From: Pseudopelobacter sp964542535
GTDB lineage: Bacteria > Desulfobacterota > Desulfuromonadia > Geobacterales > Pseudopelobacteraceae
Length of the DNA stretch: 64,000 nt
Assembly (NCBI GenBank): GCA_964542535.1
Contig: CAZIUE010000015.1
Location: 1 to 64,000 of the forward strand
Direction of reading: 5' to 3'
Part shown: piece by piece, positions 26,101 to 35,384 of the stretch
How the letters are laid out: each line of letters starts with the position of its first letter
How positions within the stretch are numbered: the first letter of the stretch is position 1
Program-made: the position numbers and the translations under genes
The notes under the pieces: model-generated
What the model was told of the DNA's origin: nothing
The model's input: the letters and a program-made list of their open reading frames with translations, nothing else
The model's database searches: none

Positions 26101-27099
26101 CTATCCTTTGCTCTTAAGTCTCTGAATCAGAGAGCGTTTCGGCTTGTAGGAAAAATCCGTCTCGTCCTGTACCATGCACCCCTCGCAGAGGGTCCCCTTG
26201 ATATTCCGTGCCAGGTAGTTGCGGCGGAAATTCAGATACTTATCGTTCTGCCAGACGCTTTGCAGGCCCGCCGGGGCGACGTTGCCCAGAACCGTCGTGC
26301 GCTCCCAGTCCACGCAGCAGAGCACGCAGTCGCCGTTCCAGAGGATGTAGGCCTGTTGCATGAGCCGGTCGCAATCGGAGAGTGCCCGCATGGGCAGTGC
26401 ATTCAGGCCGCGCTCCTGCACGGAGCCGTGAGAGCGGTTCTCAAAGGCGTGGATGTTGACCGTGATCCCCCGGGAGTTCCAGTATTCGCGGATCTCGTCC
26501 AGTTCCCGGTCGATGGCCTTGGTATGGACCATGGTGATCTTGAGCCGGGGAGCCTTCCCCTTGTGGCGTTTTCGCATCTCGATGAAACGGTTGACGTTGG
26601 CCAGGTTCTTCTCCCAGTCCATCTTCCCCATGCTGGACTCATAGGTCTCCCTGCGGATGCCGTGGAAGCTCACGTGCAGGCGGTCCAGGCCGCTCACCAT
26701 CAGGCGCTCCGCCATGGCTTCGTCCAGGTAGGAAGCGTTGGTGTTGATCTTGATGCGGGTCATCGGCTTCTTGCGGTCGGCTATGTAGCGGATCAGGTCC
26801 GGCAGGCGAGGGTCGGCCAGCGGTTCGTTCATCAGGTAGGGGCTGATGCGCTTGACCGGATGCTTGACCGCCTCATCGATGATTCTGAAAAACGTCTCCT
26901 CGTCCATGCGCCCCATGGAGACTTTTTTACTGATGTTGTGGTTGGGACAGAAGCGGCAGTGGGCGTTGCATCCCGACTGGGTCTGGATCTGGATGTTGAT
27001 GGGGAAGGGGGGAACCGGGCGCATGCCCTGAACGCGACGGCGCAGGAAGTACTGCATCCGGTTCGGGCAGTCCTGGGGAAGGAAAAAACGGTTGGCCAT
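26101..27099 (-). CDS. Radical SAM/SPASM-domain protein
   Basis: Radical SAM enzyme of 332 aa. The [4Fe-4S]-AdoMet motif CNAHCRFC sits near residue 47. A C-terminal SPASM-like Cys set is seen in GDCVLCCVDW and LCEGCMVQD. ATG 27099 was chosen because AAAAGGA lies about 8 nt upstream and the longer N-terminus to 27210 is unusually rich in Arg/Ser/Thr. It stands between ELM1-like and pyruvyltransferase genes. Enzymes of this type in polysaccharide clusters modify sugars or lipids, but the substrate is unknown. Confidence 0.82.
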   Translation of the reverse strand: MANRFFLPQDCPNRMQYFLRRRVQGMRPVPPFPINIQIQTQSGCNAHCRFCPNHNISKKVSMGRMDEETFFRIIDEAVKHPVKRISPYLMNEPLADPRLPDLIRYIADRKKPMTRIKINTNASYLDEAMAERLMVSGLDRLHVSFHGIRRETYESSMGKMDWEKNLANVNRFIEMRKRHKGKAPRLKITMVHTKAIDRELDEIREYWNSRGITVNIHAFENRSHGSVQERGLNALPMRALSDCDRLMQQAYILWNGDCVLCCVDWERTTVLGNVAPAGLQSVWQNDKYLNFRRNYLARNIKGTLCEGCMVQDETDFSYKPKRSLIQRLKSKG

Positions 27100-27209
27100 A
27101 GGGAATATCCTTTTCTTGATAGTGAACCTGCCGGTGCGGTGTGACTCTCTGTTCGGCGTGTCACGGCGGGGCCGAGACAGGGCACTGGCTGACGTGGGAG
27201 TCTCTGACA

Positions 27210-28352
27210 TTATCCCGGATGCGTGCTCCCTTCATTGCGCAGTATCTCCTTGAGCCAGCGTGCGACCTGGGGAGCTTCCGGGGGAAGCGGCGACTGGGGA
27301 GTCGTCCGCAGTGGCTTGCCGAATGGTTGTGCCCGGCCCGAGGCGTAGAGGGCCTGGTGGAGCAGGGCAATGTCGCGGCGGGGCCGAAGCAGCCCCCGTC
27401 GTATCATCCAGGCCAGGGCCGAATCCAGGTGGTTCGCTCCGGCGTTCCGGGAAGACGATGCGTGGACTCTGGTGATACACCATTCCCTCAGGCGACCGTT
27501 GAACCGCCTGATTTCGGTAACGGGGTAGACATAGAGAGGTGCCGTGGTGGCGGCTGCCTCAGCCAGCATGGATTCACTCTCACCGGTAACGACCAGTGCA
27601 TCGGCCTGCGCCAGCAATGCCCGGTAGGGGTTTGCACTGCTGCCCGGCTGCCAAAGGTATACCCGGTGCGGAGCTTCAAGAGCTGATTGAAGAGCCTCTC
27701 CGGCCGCGTGGCTGGTGCGCCGGCTGGTGACGGCTATGACGCTGCCGCCACACTCTTCCACCCATCGTCGAACCTGCTGTGCCATGATTCTCGCGTCATC
27801 GGCGTTGAGGCGGAAGCGTGCCGCGTCTCCTCCCACGAGAAGGCCGACAACCGGTCGCGGCAGACCGTCCAGCAATCCGGGCCACAGTCTGCCCGCCTCC
27901 GCAAGCTGTTGCGGGGAAATGGAGTTCAGGGGCGCGATGGTGTCGAAACGTCGGGGGTCCGGCGGCATGCGGCAGTGCAGGGGGGCAACAACCGCATCGT
28001 AACGATGCGGCGCGGCTCCGCCGGTACGCCCCAGCTGTATGGTTCGGGTCTGGCCATGACTCATCGTGCTGATCCAGCGGGTAACCGGAGCGGTGCTGCG
28101 TCCCACGCCGATGATCAGGTCGGGCCAGGGAGGTGTCAGCAGGGCTCTGCTTTTCTGATCCAGCAGGGCATGGGCAGGCTGTCGGGATATTACCCGCCTC
28201 CGGGATGCCCGGGCAAAGTGCAGCTCCTTGACTTCATAGGGCCAGCCCAGGGCCTCGGCCAGGGCGATGGCCTGGATGCGGTTGCCGGGATGGGGATTGG
28301 TGAGGACCCACACCCGTGGACAGGAAGGGAATCTGCCACGCGTGGGATTCAT
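27210..28352 (-). CDS. ELM1-family protein (mitochondrial-fission ELM1-like, GT-B-like)
   Basis: A 380-aa protein of the ELM1/DUF1022 family, named from a plant mitochondrial-fission factor but widespread in proteobacteria next to lipid and glycan genes. It has VWVLTNPHPGNRIQAIALAEALGWP, an IGVGRSTAPVTRWIS segment, and ALLAQADALVVTGESESML with the PVTEIRRF region, a GT-B-like C-terminal half. The start overlaps the upstream GT4 stop by ATGA. Bacterial members may be glycosyltransferases; no function is proven from this sequence. It is followed by the radical SAM gene after about 110 bp. Confidence 0.72.
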   Translation of the reverse strand: MNPTRGRFPSCPRVWVLTNPHPGNRIQAIALAEALGWPYEVKELHFARASRRRVISRQPAHALLDQKSRALLTPPWPDLIIGVGRSTAPVTRWISTMSHGQTRTIQLGRTGGAAPHRYDAVVAPLHCRMPPDPRRFDTIAPLNSISPQQLAEAGRLWPGLLDGLPRPVVGLLVGGDAARFRLNADDARIMAQQVRRWVEECGGSVIAVTSRRTSHAAGEALQSALEAPHRVYLWQPGSSANPYRALLAQADALVVTGESESMLAEAAATTAPLYVYPVTEIRRFNGRLREWCITRVHASSSRNAGANHLDSALAWMIRRGLLRPRRDIALLHQALYASGRAQPFGKPLRTTPQSPLPPEAPQVARWLKEILRNEGSTHPG

Positions 28353-29554
28353 GTCTCAGTTCGCCCCGCCAGGGGTGCGGGATGCCCTGCCTCAGCCAGC
28401 AGTTCGTAATAGGCCTGCTCTATCCTGGATGCCCGTCTCTCGTCGGTGCATAGTTCCATGACCAGATCTCTTCCCCGAGTGGCGCATTCCCGGGCCAGCA
28501 CGCGGTCATCCAGCATCCGTTCCATGGCCGCGGCCAGGGCTGCCGCGTCTCCGGGAGGGACCAGCAGGCCGGTCTGCCCGTGCCTGACCAGTTCCCGGTT
28601 GCCGGCCATGTCGCTGGAGATGACCGGTCGGGCCATGGCCAGCGCTTCGCGCAGGGCTCCGGTCAGTCCCTCGCCCCGCAGTGATGAACAGACGACCACA
28701 TCCATGGCTGCCAGTGCGGCCGGAACATTTTCGGTGAATCCGGCGAAGATGATCCGGTCTGAGACTCCCAGGGAAAGCGCCTGTGCCCGAAGTGCGGACG
28801 GGTCCCCTTCTCCCACAAGGACAACCCGCAGCCCGGGGTGTGTGTCCCTGAGCATCGCGGCTGCCTCCAGCAGAATCTGATGACCCTTCTTGGGGGTGTT
28901 CAGGGAGCCCACCAGGCCGACCAGGGGAACATGGGAGGGCACCTGCCAGGTCAATCTCATGGAATCGCCGGATACATGGCCGGGATCAAAGCGCTCCGGG
29001 TCGAAACTGCCGTAGACCACGTCAACGTTTGTCGATGGTATCCCGTCCTCCACGAGGGCGTCTTTTACCGCCTGGGCAACGGCGAACATGCGCGCCACGT
29101 GGCGGCGGTGGATGAAATAGGCCAGCCGGCTGAGCGACAGGGGGTAGACGGTGCCGCGGTTCGCCGTCCAGACGGGACGGGACATCCCCAGCGTGGCGAT
29201 GTAGGCGAAGAACAGGGCGCGATTTTTGTGGGTGTGGAGAATGTCGGGGCGTTCCGCTGCCAGCAGGCGACGCAGCCGCAGCATGGCGGCGGGACTCTCC
29301 AGGCCCAGGCGCAGGAGTCGCACGCCGGCGCCCCTGAGGCTGTCGAACCAGAGTCCCTCCATCGGCTGGTCCGGCCTGCCGTCGAAGATGCAAGTCACCC
29401 GGTGTCCTCGCCGGGCCAAGGCGCGGGCCAGGGAGGCACACTGCACCGCCCCGCCCCGTTCCACGGCTCCGTGGGAGTCTATCATCAGGATGCCCAGTGG
29501 TCTGTTCGTTGTGATGGGGATGCGGGAGAGGATGTCGTGTCCTTCATGGGTCAT
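28349..29554 (-). CDS. GT4-family glycosyltransferase
   Basis: Retaining GT-B glycosyltransferase, 401 aa. It has the GGAVQCASLARALARRGH N-terminal motif and VGSLNTPKKGHQILLEA plus GLTGALREALAMARPVISSD as donor-binding region. ATG 29554 overlaps the stop of the upstream PLD-like gene (ATGA), and its own stop overlaps the ELM1-like start in the same way. The three genes are thus translationally coupled. Product likely part of a surface glycan or glycolipid. Confidence 0.85.
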   Translation of the reverse strand: MTHEGHDILSRIPITTNRPLGILMIDSHGAVERGGAVQCASLARALARRGHRVTCIFDGRPDQPMEGLWFDSLRGAGVRLLRLGLESPAAMLRLRRLLAAERPDILHTHKNRALFFAYIATLGMSRPVWTANRGTVYPLSLSRLAYFIHRRHVARMFAVAQAVKDALVEDGIPSTNVDVVYGSFDPERFDPGHVSGDSMRLTWQVPSHVPLVGLVGSLNTPKKGHQILLEAAAMLRDTHPGLRVVLVGEGDPSALRAQALSLGVSDRIIFAGFTENVPAALAAMDVVVCSSLRGEGLTGALREALAMARPVISSDMAGNRELVRHGQTGLLVPPGDAAALAAAMERMLDDRVLARECATRGRDLVMELCTDERRASRIEQAYYELLAEAGHPAPLAGRTET

Positions 29555-30624
29555 GACGGCATTGCCTCCGTTTCTGTGGTCATGGCTTCCCATCGTGCCA
29601 GAAACGCATCATAGAGTGAACTGTTTCGCGAAACCGCCAGCAGTTCGTGGTTGGCATGCAGCGAATTCCGGGAGAGGTTCATGCTGCCGAACATGACCTC
29701 CCTGCGCCGAGGGGTGTCGATCAGGATGAATTTGTTGTGCATGGGGAGTCCCTCGGGGTGACGGTAACGACGGAACAGAAGGTGGCCATCCAGCAGGGTC
29801 TCCATCCACTGGGGCACTCGTCGCTCGGTATCGTGGCAGAGTATCTCGATCCGCACTCCCTGTCTGGCAAGGTGCAGCAGCATGTTCCCCGCCCCCCTGT
29901 CGTTCAGATGGGAAATTGCCATGCGCAGAGTGGCTCCCTTCGGAAGGTTGAGCAGATTACGCCGGATCACGTCCCGCCGCAGGCGGGGAAAAAGGTAGAT
30001 GCCGGTTTCTCCGGAGCTGAGCAGGCGGTTGTTGGCCGGCAGCAACCGCTCCCAGGGGCCGTGGGGATGCTCGTGGAGCCGGAGCAGATGGTCACGAAGC
30101 GGGGATACGAGCCGTGGGTCGGTTATCTCCACCAGATAGTTGTGTCCGCGGTCCTGGTCGCCGATTTCGGCCATCATTCGGGGATCCTCGGGGCGATTGC
30201 CGGAAGGGTTGAAGGTGCCGAAGAGCATATGCGGCTTGGGGTGGCTGAAGTAGTAGAGTTTCAGGTGCAGGCGTGGCTTTTTCCAGAGCAGGTTATCGGG
30301 CAGGCAATGCCGTAAGGGCCGGCAGTCATGACCGAGGGTGGCGTCCTGGCGCAGCATGTCGAGCACCGGGATATTGGCATGCTCCGTACGCGGACATGCC
30401 TCAAGGGTCAGGCGCACCCGAACACCCCGGCTTTTGGCGCGGACAAGCGCGGTTGCCAGGGCTTCGTCGCGAAAATAGTAGGTGGCCCAGAGGATTTCGC
30501 CCGCGGGAGGTACGGCGGAAACGCGGGATTCCAGCAGATCCCGCAGCAGGCGGGGCTGAAGATCCGGTCCCCCGAAGAAGACGCGAAGGCTCTGGTCGTG
30601 CATGGAGTCCGTGGTAATGGTCAT
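29551..30624 (-). CDS. Phospholipase D-like domain protein
   Basis: A 357-aa PLD-superfamily protein with two half-sites. The second HKD motif is complete (MHNKFILIDTPRR, then FGSMNLSRNS); the first (RLHLKLYYFSHPKPH, then FGTFNPSGN) keeps His and Lys but lacks the usual Asp. No signal peptide or membrane helix, so it appears cytoplasmic or peripheral. It heads a coupled minus-strand operon with GT4 and ELM1-like genes and is divergent from the ABC exporter. A phosphatidyl- or phospho-transferase acting on lipids of this locus is plausible but unproven. Confidence 0.72.
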   Translation of the reverse strand: MTITTDSMHDQSLRVFFGGPDLQPRLLRDLLESRVSAVPPAGEILWATYYFRDEALATALVRAKSRGVRVRLTLEACPRTEHANIPVLDMLRQDATLGHDCRPLRHCLPDNLLWKKPRLHLKLYYFSHPKPHMLFGTFNPSGNRPEDPRMMAEIGDQDRGHNYLVEITDPRLVSPLRDHLLRLHEHPHGPWERLLPANNRLLSSGETGIYLFPRLRRDVIRRNLLNLPKGATLRMAISHLNDRGAGNMLLHLARQGVRIEILCHDTERRVPQWMETLLDGHLLFRRYRHPEGLPMHNKFILIDTPRRREVMFGSMNLSRNSLHANHELLAVSRNSSLYDAFLARWEAMTTETEAMPS

Positions 30625-30784
30625 AGAAAGGTAACTCGAATTGTTAACAATATGTTAACAGTCGCCTGCTTTTCAACTGTTTTTTGTGTGAACGGCCCTG
30701 CCCGCTTCCCTTGGGGTGGCTAACATGCTATACAAATACGTTGCGTCACCCCTATTTTATTGATCTGTCCCAAGGAACCGTTTC

Positions 30785-32512
30785 ATGCGTATCATGCTTT
30801 TCTTTATCAGGTCCTACCCTCTCCAGACTCTGGTCATGCTTCTGGCCCAGCTGCTGGCCGGCGTGATGGAGGGGCTCAGCCTGACCGCCCTGCTGCCCAT
30901 GCTCAACCTTGCCGTCAGCGGCAACAACGGCAAGATGGGCTCCGGAGTCGGCACGACCGTTACCTCGGCGCTGCAGTTTTTCGGCATTGCGCCCACGGTG
31001 TCCACCCTGCTGCTGGTCATGGTTACCGGCGTGCTCCTGAAGAGCGGGCTGGTGCTGTTCGCCGACCGGAAGGTCGGCTACACCGTTGCCCGGGTGGCCA
31101 CGGACCTGCGCCTTTCCCTGCTGCGGGCTCTCCTGGGAACCCGCTGGGAGTACTACCTGACCCAGCCCATGGGCGGGTTGACCAACGCTATCTCCAGCGA
31201 GGTCATGCGCGCCTCTTCGGCCTATCTCCAAGGCACCCTGGCCATCACCTACATGGTGACGGCAACCGTCTATGCGGTGGTGGCGCTGCTGGTCTCCTGG
31301 AAGGTGAGCCTGGCGGCACTGGCCGCCGGTTCCCTGCTGATGTTTCTCCTCAATCGTCTGGTGCAGCGGACGAAAAAAGCCGGCAGACAGGAAACGGCTC
31401 TCATGCATTCGCTCCTCTCCCGCTTGGCAGACAACCTGCAGTCGGTCAAGCCGCTCAAGGCCATGGGGCAGGAACAGCTGGCGGAACGGATGCTGGAATC
31501 GGACACGGTCAAGCTCAACCGGGCTCTGCGCAAGCAGGTCTCCAGCAAGGCGACGCTCAAGAGCCTGCAGGAGCCGATTCTGCTGATGCTGATCATGGCC
31601 GGCTTGTACCTATCTCTGGTGGTTTGGAAGTACGATCTTCCCAAGGTGATGATGCTGGTCTTTCTGGTGGTGCGGCTCTTCGGAGAACAGAAGAAGCTGC
31701 AACAGAAATTCCAGGAGATGGCTTCCAGCGAGAGCGCTTTCTGGTCCCTGCGCAAGAAAATCGACGAGGCCGTGCGCCAGAAGGAACCGAATCTCGGGCG
31801 CAGGCAGGTGACGCTGAAGGAGAGCATCCGCTTCGATCGGGTCAATTTCTGCTACGAAGGTGGCGGTGGGCACGTACTCAGGGACGCTTCCCTGGAGATC
31901 CCGGCCGGCGCCTGTGCCGCGGTGATCGGTCCTTCGGGTGCGGGCAAGACCACGCTGGTGGATCTGGTGATCGGTCTCCTGCAACCGCAAGCAGGGGCCG
32001 TGCTGGTCGACGGAGTGCCGCTGGCCGATATGGACATGAAGTTCTGGCGCGGTCAGATCGGCTACGTCCCCCAGGACACGGTGTTGCTGCACGATTCGAT
32101 TCTGGCCAATGTCACCCTGGATGACCCCGCGTTGGGTGAACGGGAGGCCGAGGAGGCCTTGCGCGCTGCCGGGGCCTGGGAGTTCGTGTCGGCTATGCCG
32201 GAGGGGATGGCCACTGTTGTGGGAGAGCGCGGCTCCAAGCTCTCGGGTGGCCAGCGTCAGCGCATCGCCATTGCCAGGGCTCTGGCTCATCGGCCGCGTC
32301 TGCTGATCCTGGACGAGGCCACCAGCGCCCTTGACCCCGAGAGCGAACGGGCGATCTGCGCCACGCTCATGCGTCTGCGCGGCACGGTCACCATGCTTGC
32401 CATCTCTCACCAGCCTGCCCTGGTGCAGGTGGCGGACCAGATCTATCGTATTCAGGAACAGAAGGTTCTGGGGGGAGAACGGACCGATTCCGCCCCTGTG
32501 CCGTCTGCCTGA
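30785..32512 (+). CDS. MsbA-like ABC exporter (fused membrane and ATPase domains)
   Basis: ABC half-transporter of 575 aa. An N-terminal exporter-type membrane domain (about residues 5-310, several hydrophobic helices) is followed by an ATPase domain with Walker A GPSGAGKTTLVDL, signature LSGGQRQRIAIARAL, and Walker B LLILDEATSALDPES. AAGGAA precedes ATG 30785. Half-size exporters beside glycan and lipid genes usually flip lipid-linked substrates. Lying between the glycan operon and the head-group genes, it is a candidate flippase for a glycolipid or sphingolipid. Homodimerisation is assumed. Confidence 0.85.
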   Translation: MRIMLFFIRSYPLQTLVMLLAQLLAGVMEGLSLTALLPMLNLAVSGNNGKMGSGVGTTVTSALQFFGIAPTVSTLLLVMVTGVLLKSGLVLFADRKVGYTVARVATDLRLSLLRALLGTRWEYYLTQPMGGLTNAISSEVMRASSAYLQGTLAITYMVTATVYAVVALLVSWKVSLAALAAGSLLMFLLNRLVQRTKKAGRQETALMHSLLSRLADNLQSVKPLKAMGQEQLAERMLESDTVKLNRALRKQVSSKATLKSLQEPILLMLIMAGLYLSLVVWKYDLPKVMMLVFLVVRLFGEQKKLQQKFQEMASSESAFWSLRKKIDEAVRQKEPNLGRRQVTLKESIRFDRVNFCYEGGGGHVLRDASLEIPAGACAAVIGPSGAGKTTLVDLVIGLLQPQAGAVLVDGVPLADMDMKFWRGQIGYVPQDTVLLHDSILANVTLDDPALGEREAEEALRAAGAWEFVSAMPEGMATVVGERGSKLSGGQRQRIAIARALAHRPRLLILDEATSALDPESERAICATLMRLRGTVTMLAISHQPALVQVADQIYRIQEQKVLGGERTDSAPVPSA

Positions 32513-32528
32513 GAGAGGAGTGTGACCG

Positions 32529-33263
32529 ATGGCGAACAGCTCTGCCGTCATCTTGGTGTGTTCCTGTCTGGCCCTGGCCGGCATGGCGCTTCCTGCCGCG
32601 GGTGTGACCGCTTCCCCTGCCTCCCGGGGGGTGGCGGAGCAGGCGAGCCGCTCCGGAGGCGGGGGTGATCCTTCCAGACTGGCGGCTCCCCTCTGCTATA
32701 AGGCAAGCGTTCAGTACGAACTGGGGCGGACCAGCGAAAACGGCCGCACGAAGGCGACCCATTTGCGACGTGCCGAAGAATACGCCCAGCAGGCCATCAG
32801 GATCGATCCCCGGGGGGGTGAGGGGTACAAATGGCTGGCAATTGCCCTGGGCGCCCAGGCGGAAGACGCCAGTGTGCGCCAGCAGATCCAGCTGTCGCGC
32901 CGCGTCAAGGAGAACATCGAAAAGGCCCTCTCTCTCGATCCGAACGACGATATCTCCCTGCTGATCCTGAGCCGCTGGCACTACAAGGTTGCCCAGCTGG
33001 CGCCCTGGACCAGGGCCGTGGTCAGGGTGGTATACGGAGGCCTGCCCCAGGCGTCCATGGAGAAGGCCGAACAGTTGCTGCTGCGGGCCATTTCCCGAAA
33101 AGATCGCATCGTGCACCGCTACAGTCTGGCCAAGGTCTACTACCAGACGGGTCGGCGTGAGGCCGCGCTGCAGCAGCTGAGGCTGGCTCTCAAGCTGCCG
33201 GTCACCATTCCTGAGGAGAAGGACGACCTCCAGAAGGCACGCAAGAAGCTGGTCAGCTGGTAG
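32529..33263 (+). CDS. Secreted TPR protein resembling the RMDN (FAM82) family
   Basis: A 244-aa protein with an N-terminal signal-like segment (about residues 6-26) and tetratricopeptide-like helices afterward. The segments AIRIDPRGGEGYKWLAIALG, ENIEKALSLDPNDDISLLIL, SRWHYKVAQL and RYSLAKVYYQTGRREAALQQL follow the pattern of eukaryotic regulator-of-microtubule-dynamics (RMDN) proteins and bacterial relatives. AGGAG precedes ATG 32529, 16 bp after the ABC exporter, so the two are cotranscribed. Role unknown; a periplasmic scaffold for the exporter is one possibility. Confidence 0.65.
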   Translation: MANSSAVILVCSCLALAGMALPAAGVTASPASRGVAEQASRSGGGGDPSRLAAPLCYKASVQYELGRTSENGRTKATHLRRAEEYAQQAIRIDPRGGEGYKWLAIALGAQAEDASVRQQIQLSRRVKENIEKALSLDPNDDISLLILSRWHYKVAQLAPWTRAVVRVVYGGLPQASMEKAEQLLLRAISRKDRIVHRYSLAKVYYQTGRREAALQQLRLALKLPVTIPEEKDDLQKARKKLVSW

Positions 33264-33401
33264 CAGGGGACGGCGGAGGGAGGTGAACGCGAAATCAGGG
33301 GAAGAGGTGGGAAAGACAGGATCGAGCCTCGCATTTCGATTCGTTGTCCAGCGGTTTCCCCCCGTTGCGGATTTGATCAGTGTTCCCCTCAGGGGCTGGT
33401 G

Positions 33402-34352
33402 TTAGCGGAAAGCGCCCCGGCGGAACAGCTTCCAGAAGGTGAAACAGAGGGACAGCAGGGGGAAACGGCGCAGGCTGGGGTGCTCCTCCATGCGGATGCC
33501 GGAGTGGCGTTCGATCTTCCAGAGGATGTACTCCACGCCGTTTTCAAAGGTCATGAGTCCCTTGAGCAGGCGCAGGATCGAGAGGAGTTTTCCCTGTACC
33601 TGGCGTAGTCGCCAGGCTAGGGCGGTGCGTTTCCTCTGCCAGGGGGAGATGCTCAGGCGGTAGCGGCAGGGGACGGCGTCTCCCGGCAGTGCCTCCAGAG
33701 GCTGGCCGGAAGAGTCCAGTGCGGCATGGGTGACCGCCTCGTAGTAGCGCGGGGCGGCGTCGTAGAGCCGCGCCGTGGCGGCGGGGTTTTCCGAGCGCAG
33801 CTCGCAGCGGTAGCTCTGGCTCAACCCCCTGATCCAGAGGTCGCGGATGGTGAAGCATTCCGGGACCAGGGGCAGGGCGCGGCGCAGGAAGCTGCGTATC
33901 GCCTGGCCCTGCGCCTCCAGGACCCGTGTGGCGCTTTCTTCGTCGCGGGTGTAGACCAGCCCGGACGGCTGGCAGAAACGCCCCCAGATATAGGAGTGAA
34001 ACCAGCGTCGCGCTCCCCTGTCGAAGTCGTCCAGGGTGAGGACCGCATACTTGGCCCGCAGGGTTGTTCCCTGGTAGGGAACCTCCAGGTAGAAGACGTT
34101 GGGAGGCAACAGGCGGTTGAGTAGCGCCCGCGTGCGCGAGCTGAAGGCCCGACGGTACTCGTCTACCAAAAGGTACAGATCCACGATCCCTTCATCGAAA
34201 CGGTTGCAGCGCATGCAGGAGCCGTAAAAGAGAACAACGGCAACCCCTCCATGGCGCTGTCTGGCCGCATCGGCCAGGGCGCTGATTTCCGCCGGCGGTA
34301 CAGACCGGTTCCATTCCCCCACGACAGTTGTCAGTTTTTCATCACTGCCCAT
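33402..34352 (-). CDS. Nucleotidyltransferase-fold protein of the head-group module
   Basis: A 316-aa protein with a MNT-type nucleotidyltransferase pattern near its N-terminus: LFYGSCMRCNRFDEGIVDLYLL. The usual GS...DxD signature is only partly kept: one Asp precedes LYLL, but the expected first Asp is Ile. Activity is therefore uncertain. The gene lies 12 bp after the lipid kinase gene and is the last of a three-gene minus-strand operon. In Caulobacter, ceramide phosphoglycerate synthesis needs a small gene set (cpgABC) that includes a ceramide kinase; this neighbour could play an analogous part, by inference. Confidence 0.6.
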   Translation of the reverse strand: MGSDEKLTTVVGEWNRSVPPAEISALADAARQRHGGVAVVLFYGSCMRCNRFDEGIVDLYLLVDEYRRAFSSRTRALLNRLLPPNVFYLEVPYQGTTLRAKYAVLTLDDFDRGARRWFHSYIWGRFCQPSGLVYTRDEESATRVLEAQGQAIRSFLRRALPLVPECFTIRDLWIRGLSQSYRCELRSENPAATARLYDAAPRYYEAVTHAALDSSGQPLEALPGDAVPCRYRLSISPWQRKRTALAWRLRQVQGKLLSILRLLKGLMTFENGVEYILWKIERHSGIRMEEHPSLRRFPLLSLCFTFWKLFRRGAFR

Positions 34353-34364
34353 CGGTTTCCCCCG

Positions 34365-35384
34365 TCAGACGCTCAGAAAGCGGGCCGGTCCCGCCGCTTC
34401 TATGGTAAGCGGCGCGCACGCCTGGAAGATCTCGCCGTCCAGGGTGAACGGTCCCCTGAAGTCCAGGGTGATTCCGGCGGCGTTGTGGCTGTAGTAGCCG
34501 TTTTCCTCCGTTGCCGATGAGGTGCGGATGCCGCGCAGCAGAAAGGGAAGGTTGCGCAGGAAGCGGGGGGGGCGCGTTTTCAGTGCGGTGAAGCGCAGCG
34601 GCGCGTCCTCTTTCCCCCAGAAGGGGTGCAGTCCCAGAAAGAGGCGCTCCAGGGTGCTGACCATGGCGAGCAGGTAGCTGTCGCGATGGGGCGCGGCTCC
34701 GTCAACGCGGATGTTCATGGCGGTTGGCGGCACGAGGTTCCCGTTGCCGGAAAGGAGCGCCAGCAGGAGGCGCACGGCCACCAAGCCCGGCATCAGTTCT
34801 CCGCGGATTCCGGACGGGTTGATGCTGCTGTGGCAGAGCTCTATGCCCCGGGGAATGGCGCCGGCGCCGAAGAACATCCCGCAGAGCGGTCCCGGGCCGG
34901 TTTCCTGGCGAACCCGCAGTACCATCCGCTGGTGTACCCGGCTCATGTCCCGTTCACGGTCATTGCTCCAGGCGGTGATCCTTTTCAGCGCGGCCAGCGG
35001 TTCTCCGCGTGCGCCCAGGTCCCGGGCGAGCATGCTGGAGGTTCCCGCCTGCAGCAGGGCCAGCATGGGGGGAACGGCGGAGGTCGGTTGTGCGAACAGG
35101 GAGGTGAGGGCCGCCTGAACGGTGCCGTCGCCACCGTTAATGATCAGCAGGTCGATGGCGCGACGGGCGAAGCAGGTCATCACGCCGTTCAGTTCCTCGG
35201 GGGTGCTGGCCTCTGCGGCGTGGATTCGGGGATGGGCGGCCAGGTAGTCCCGTATCCGGCCGATCCCGCGCTTGTTCCCACCGCTCAAGGGGTTGCTGAT
35301 CATGCCGACGGTGAGGCCCCGGTCGGTCGGGCCCCCGGGGGGAGCGCCCGACAGGCAGGGTGACGGGATGGCGGCTCTAGTCAC
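34365..35384 (-). CDS. Diacylglycerol-kinase-type lipid kinase (ceramide kinase candidate)
   Basis: Lipid kinase with a DAGK catalytic domain, 339 aa. The N-terminal MISNPLSGGNKRGIGRI is the conserved nucleotide loop and LLIINGGDGTVQAAL is the GGDGT motif (about residues 80-95); a C-terminal lid domain follows. It starts at GTG 35384, overlapping the upstream phosphatidyltransferase stop by 8 nt, so translation is coupled. Family members phosphorylate diacylglycerol, sphingosine or ceramide. Because a ceramide-type operon lies 18 kb away and a CDP-alcohol phosphatidyltransferase is coupled to it, ceramide or a sphingoid base is my preferred substrate. Diacylglycerol or undecaprenol remains possible. 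Confidence 0.77.
   Translation of the reverse strand: MTRAAIPSPCLSGAPPGGPTDRGLTVGMISNPLSGGNKRGIGRIRDYLAAHPRIHAAEASTPEELNGVMTCFARRAIDLLIINGGDGTVQAALTSLFAQPTSAVPPMLALLQAGTSSMLARDLGARGEPLAALKRITAWSNDRERDMSRVHQRMVLRVRQETGPGPLCGMFFGAGAIPRGIELCHSSINPSGIRGELMPGLVAVRLLLALLSGNGNLVPPTAMNIRVDGAAPHRDSYLLAMVSTLERLFLGLHPFWGKEDAPLRFTALKTRPPRFLRNLPFLLRGIRTSSATEENGYYSHNAAGITLDFRGPFTLDGEIFQACAPLTIEAAGPARFLSV

Noticed and set aside
30640..30665. GTTAAC pair between divergent PLD-like and ABC genes as an operator
   Set aside because: Two copies 12 bp apart in a short AT-rich stretch can arise by chance, and no adjoining promoter is convincing.
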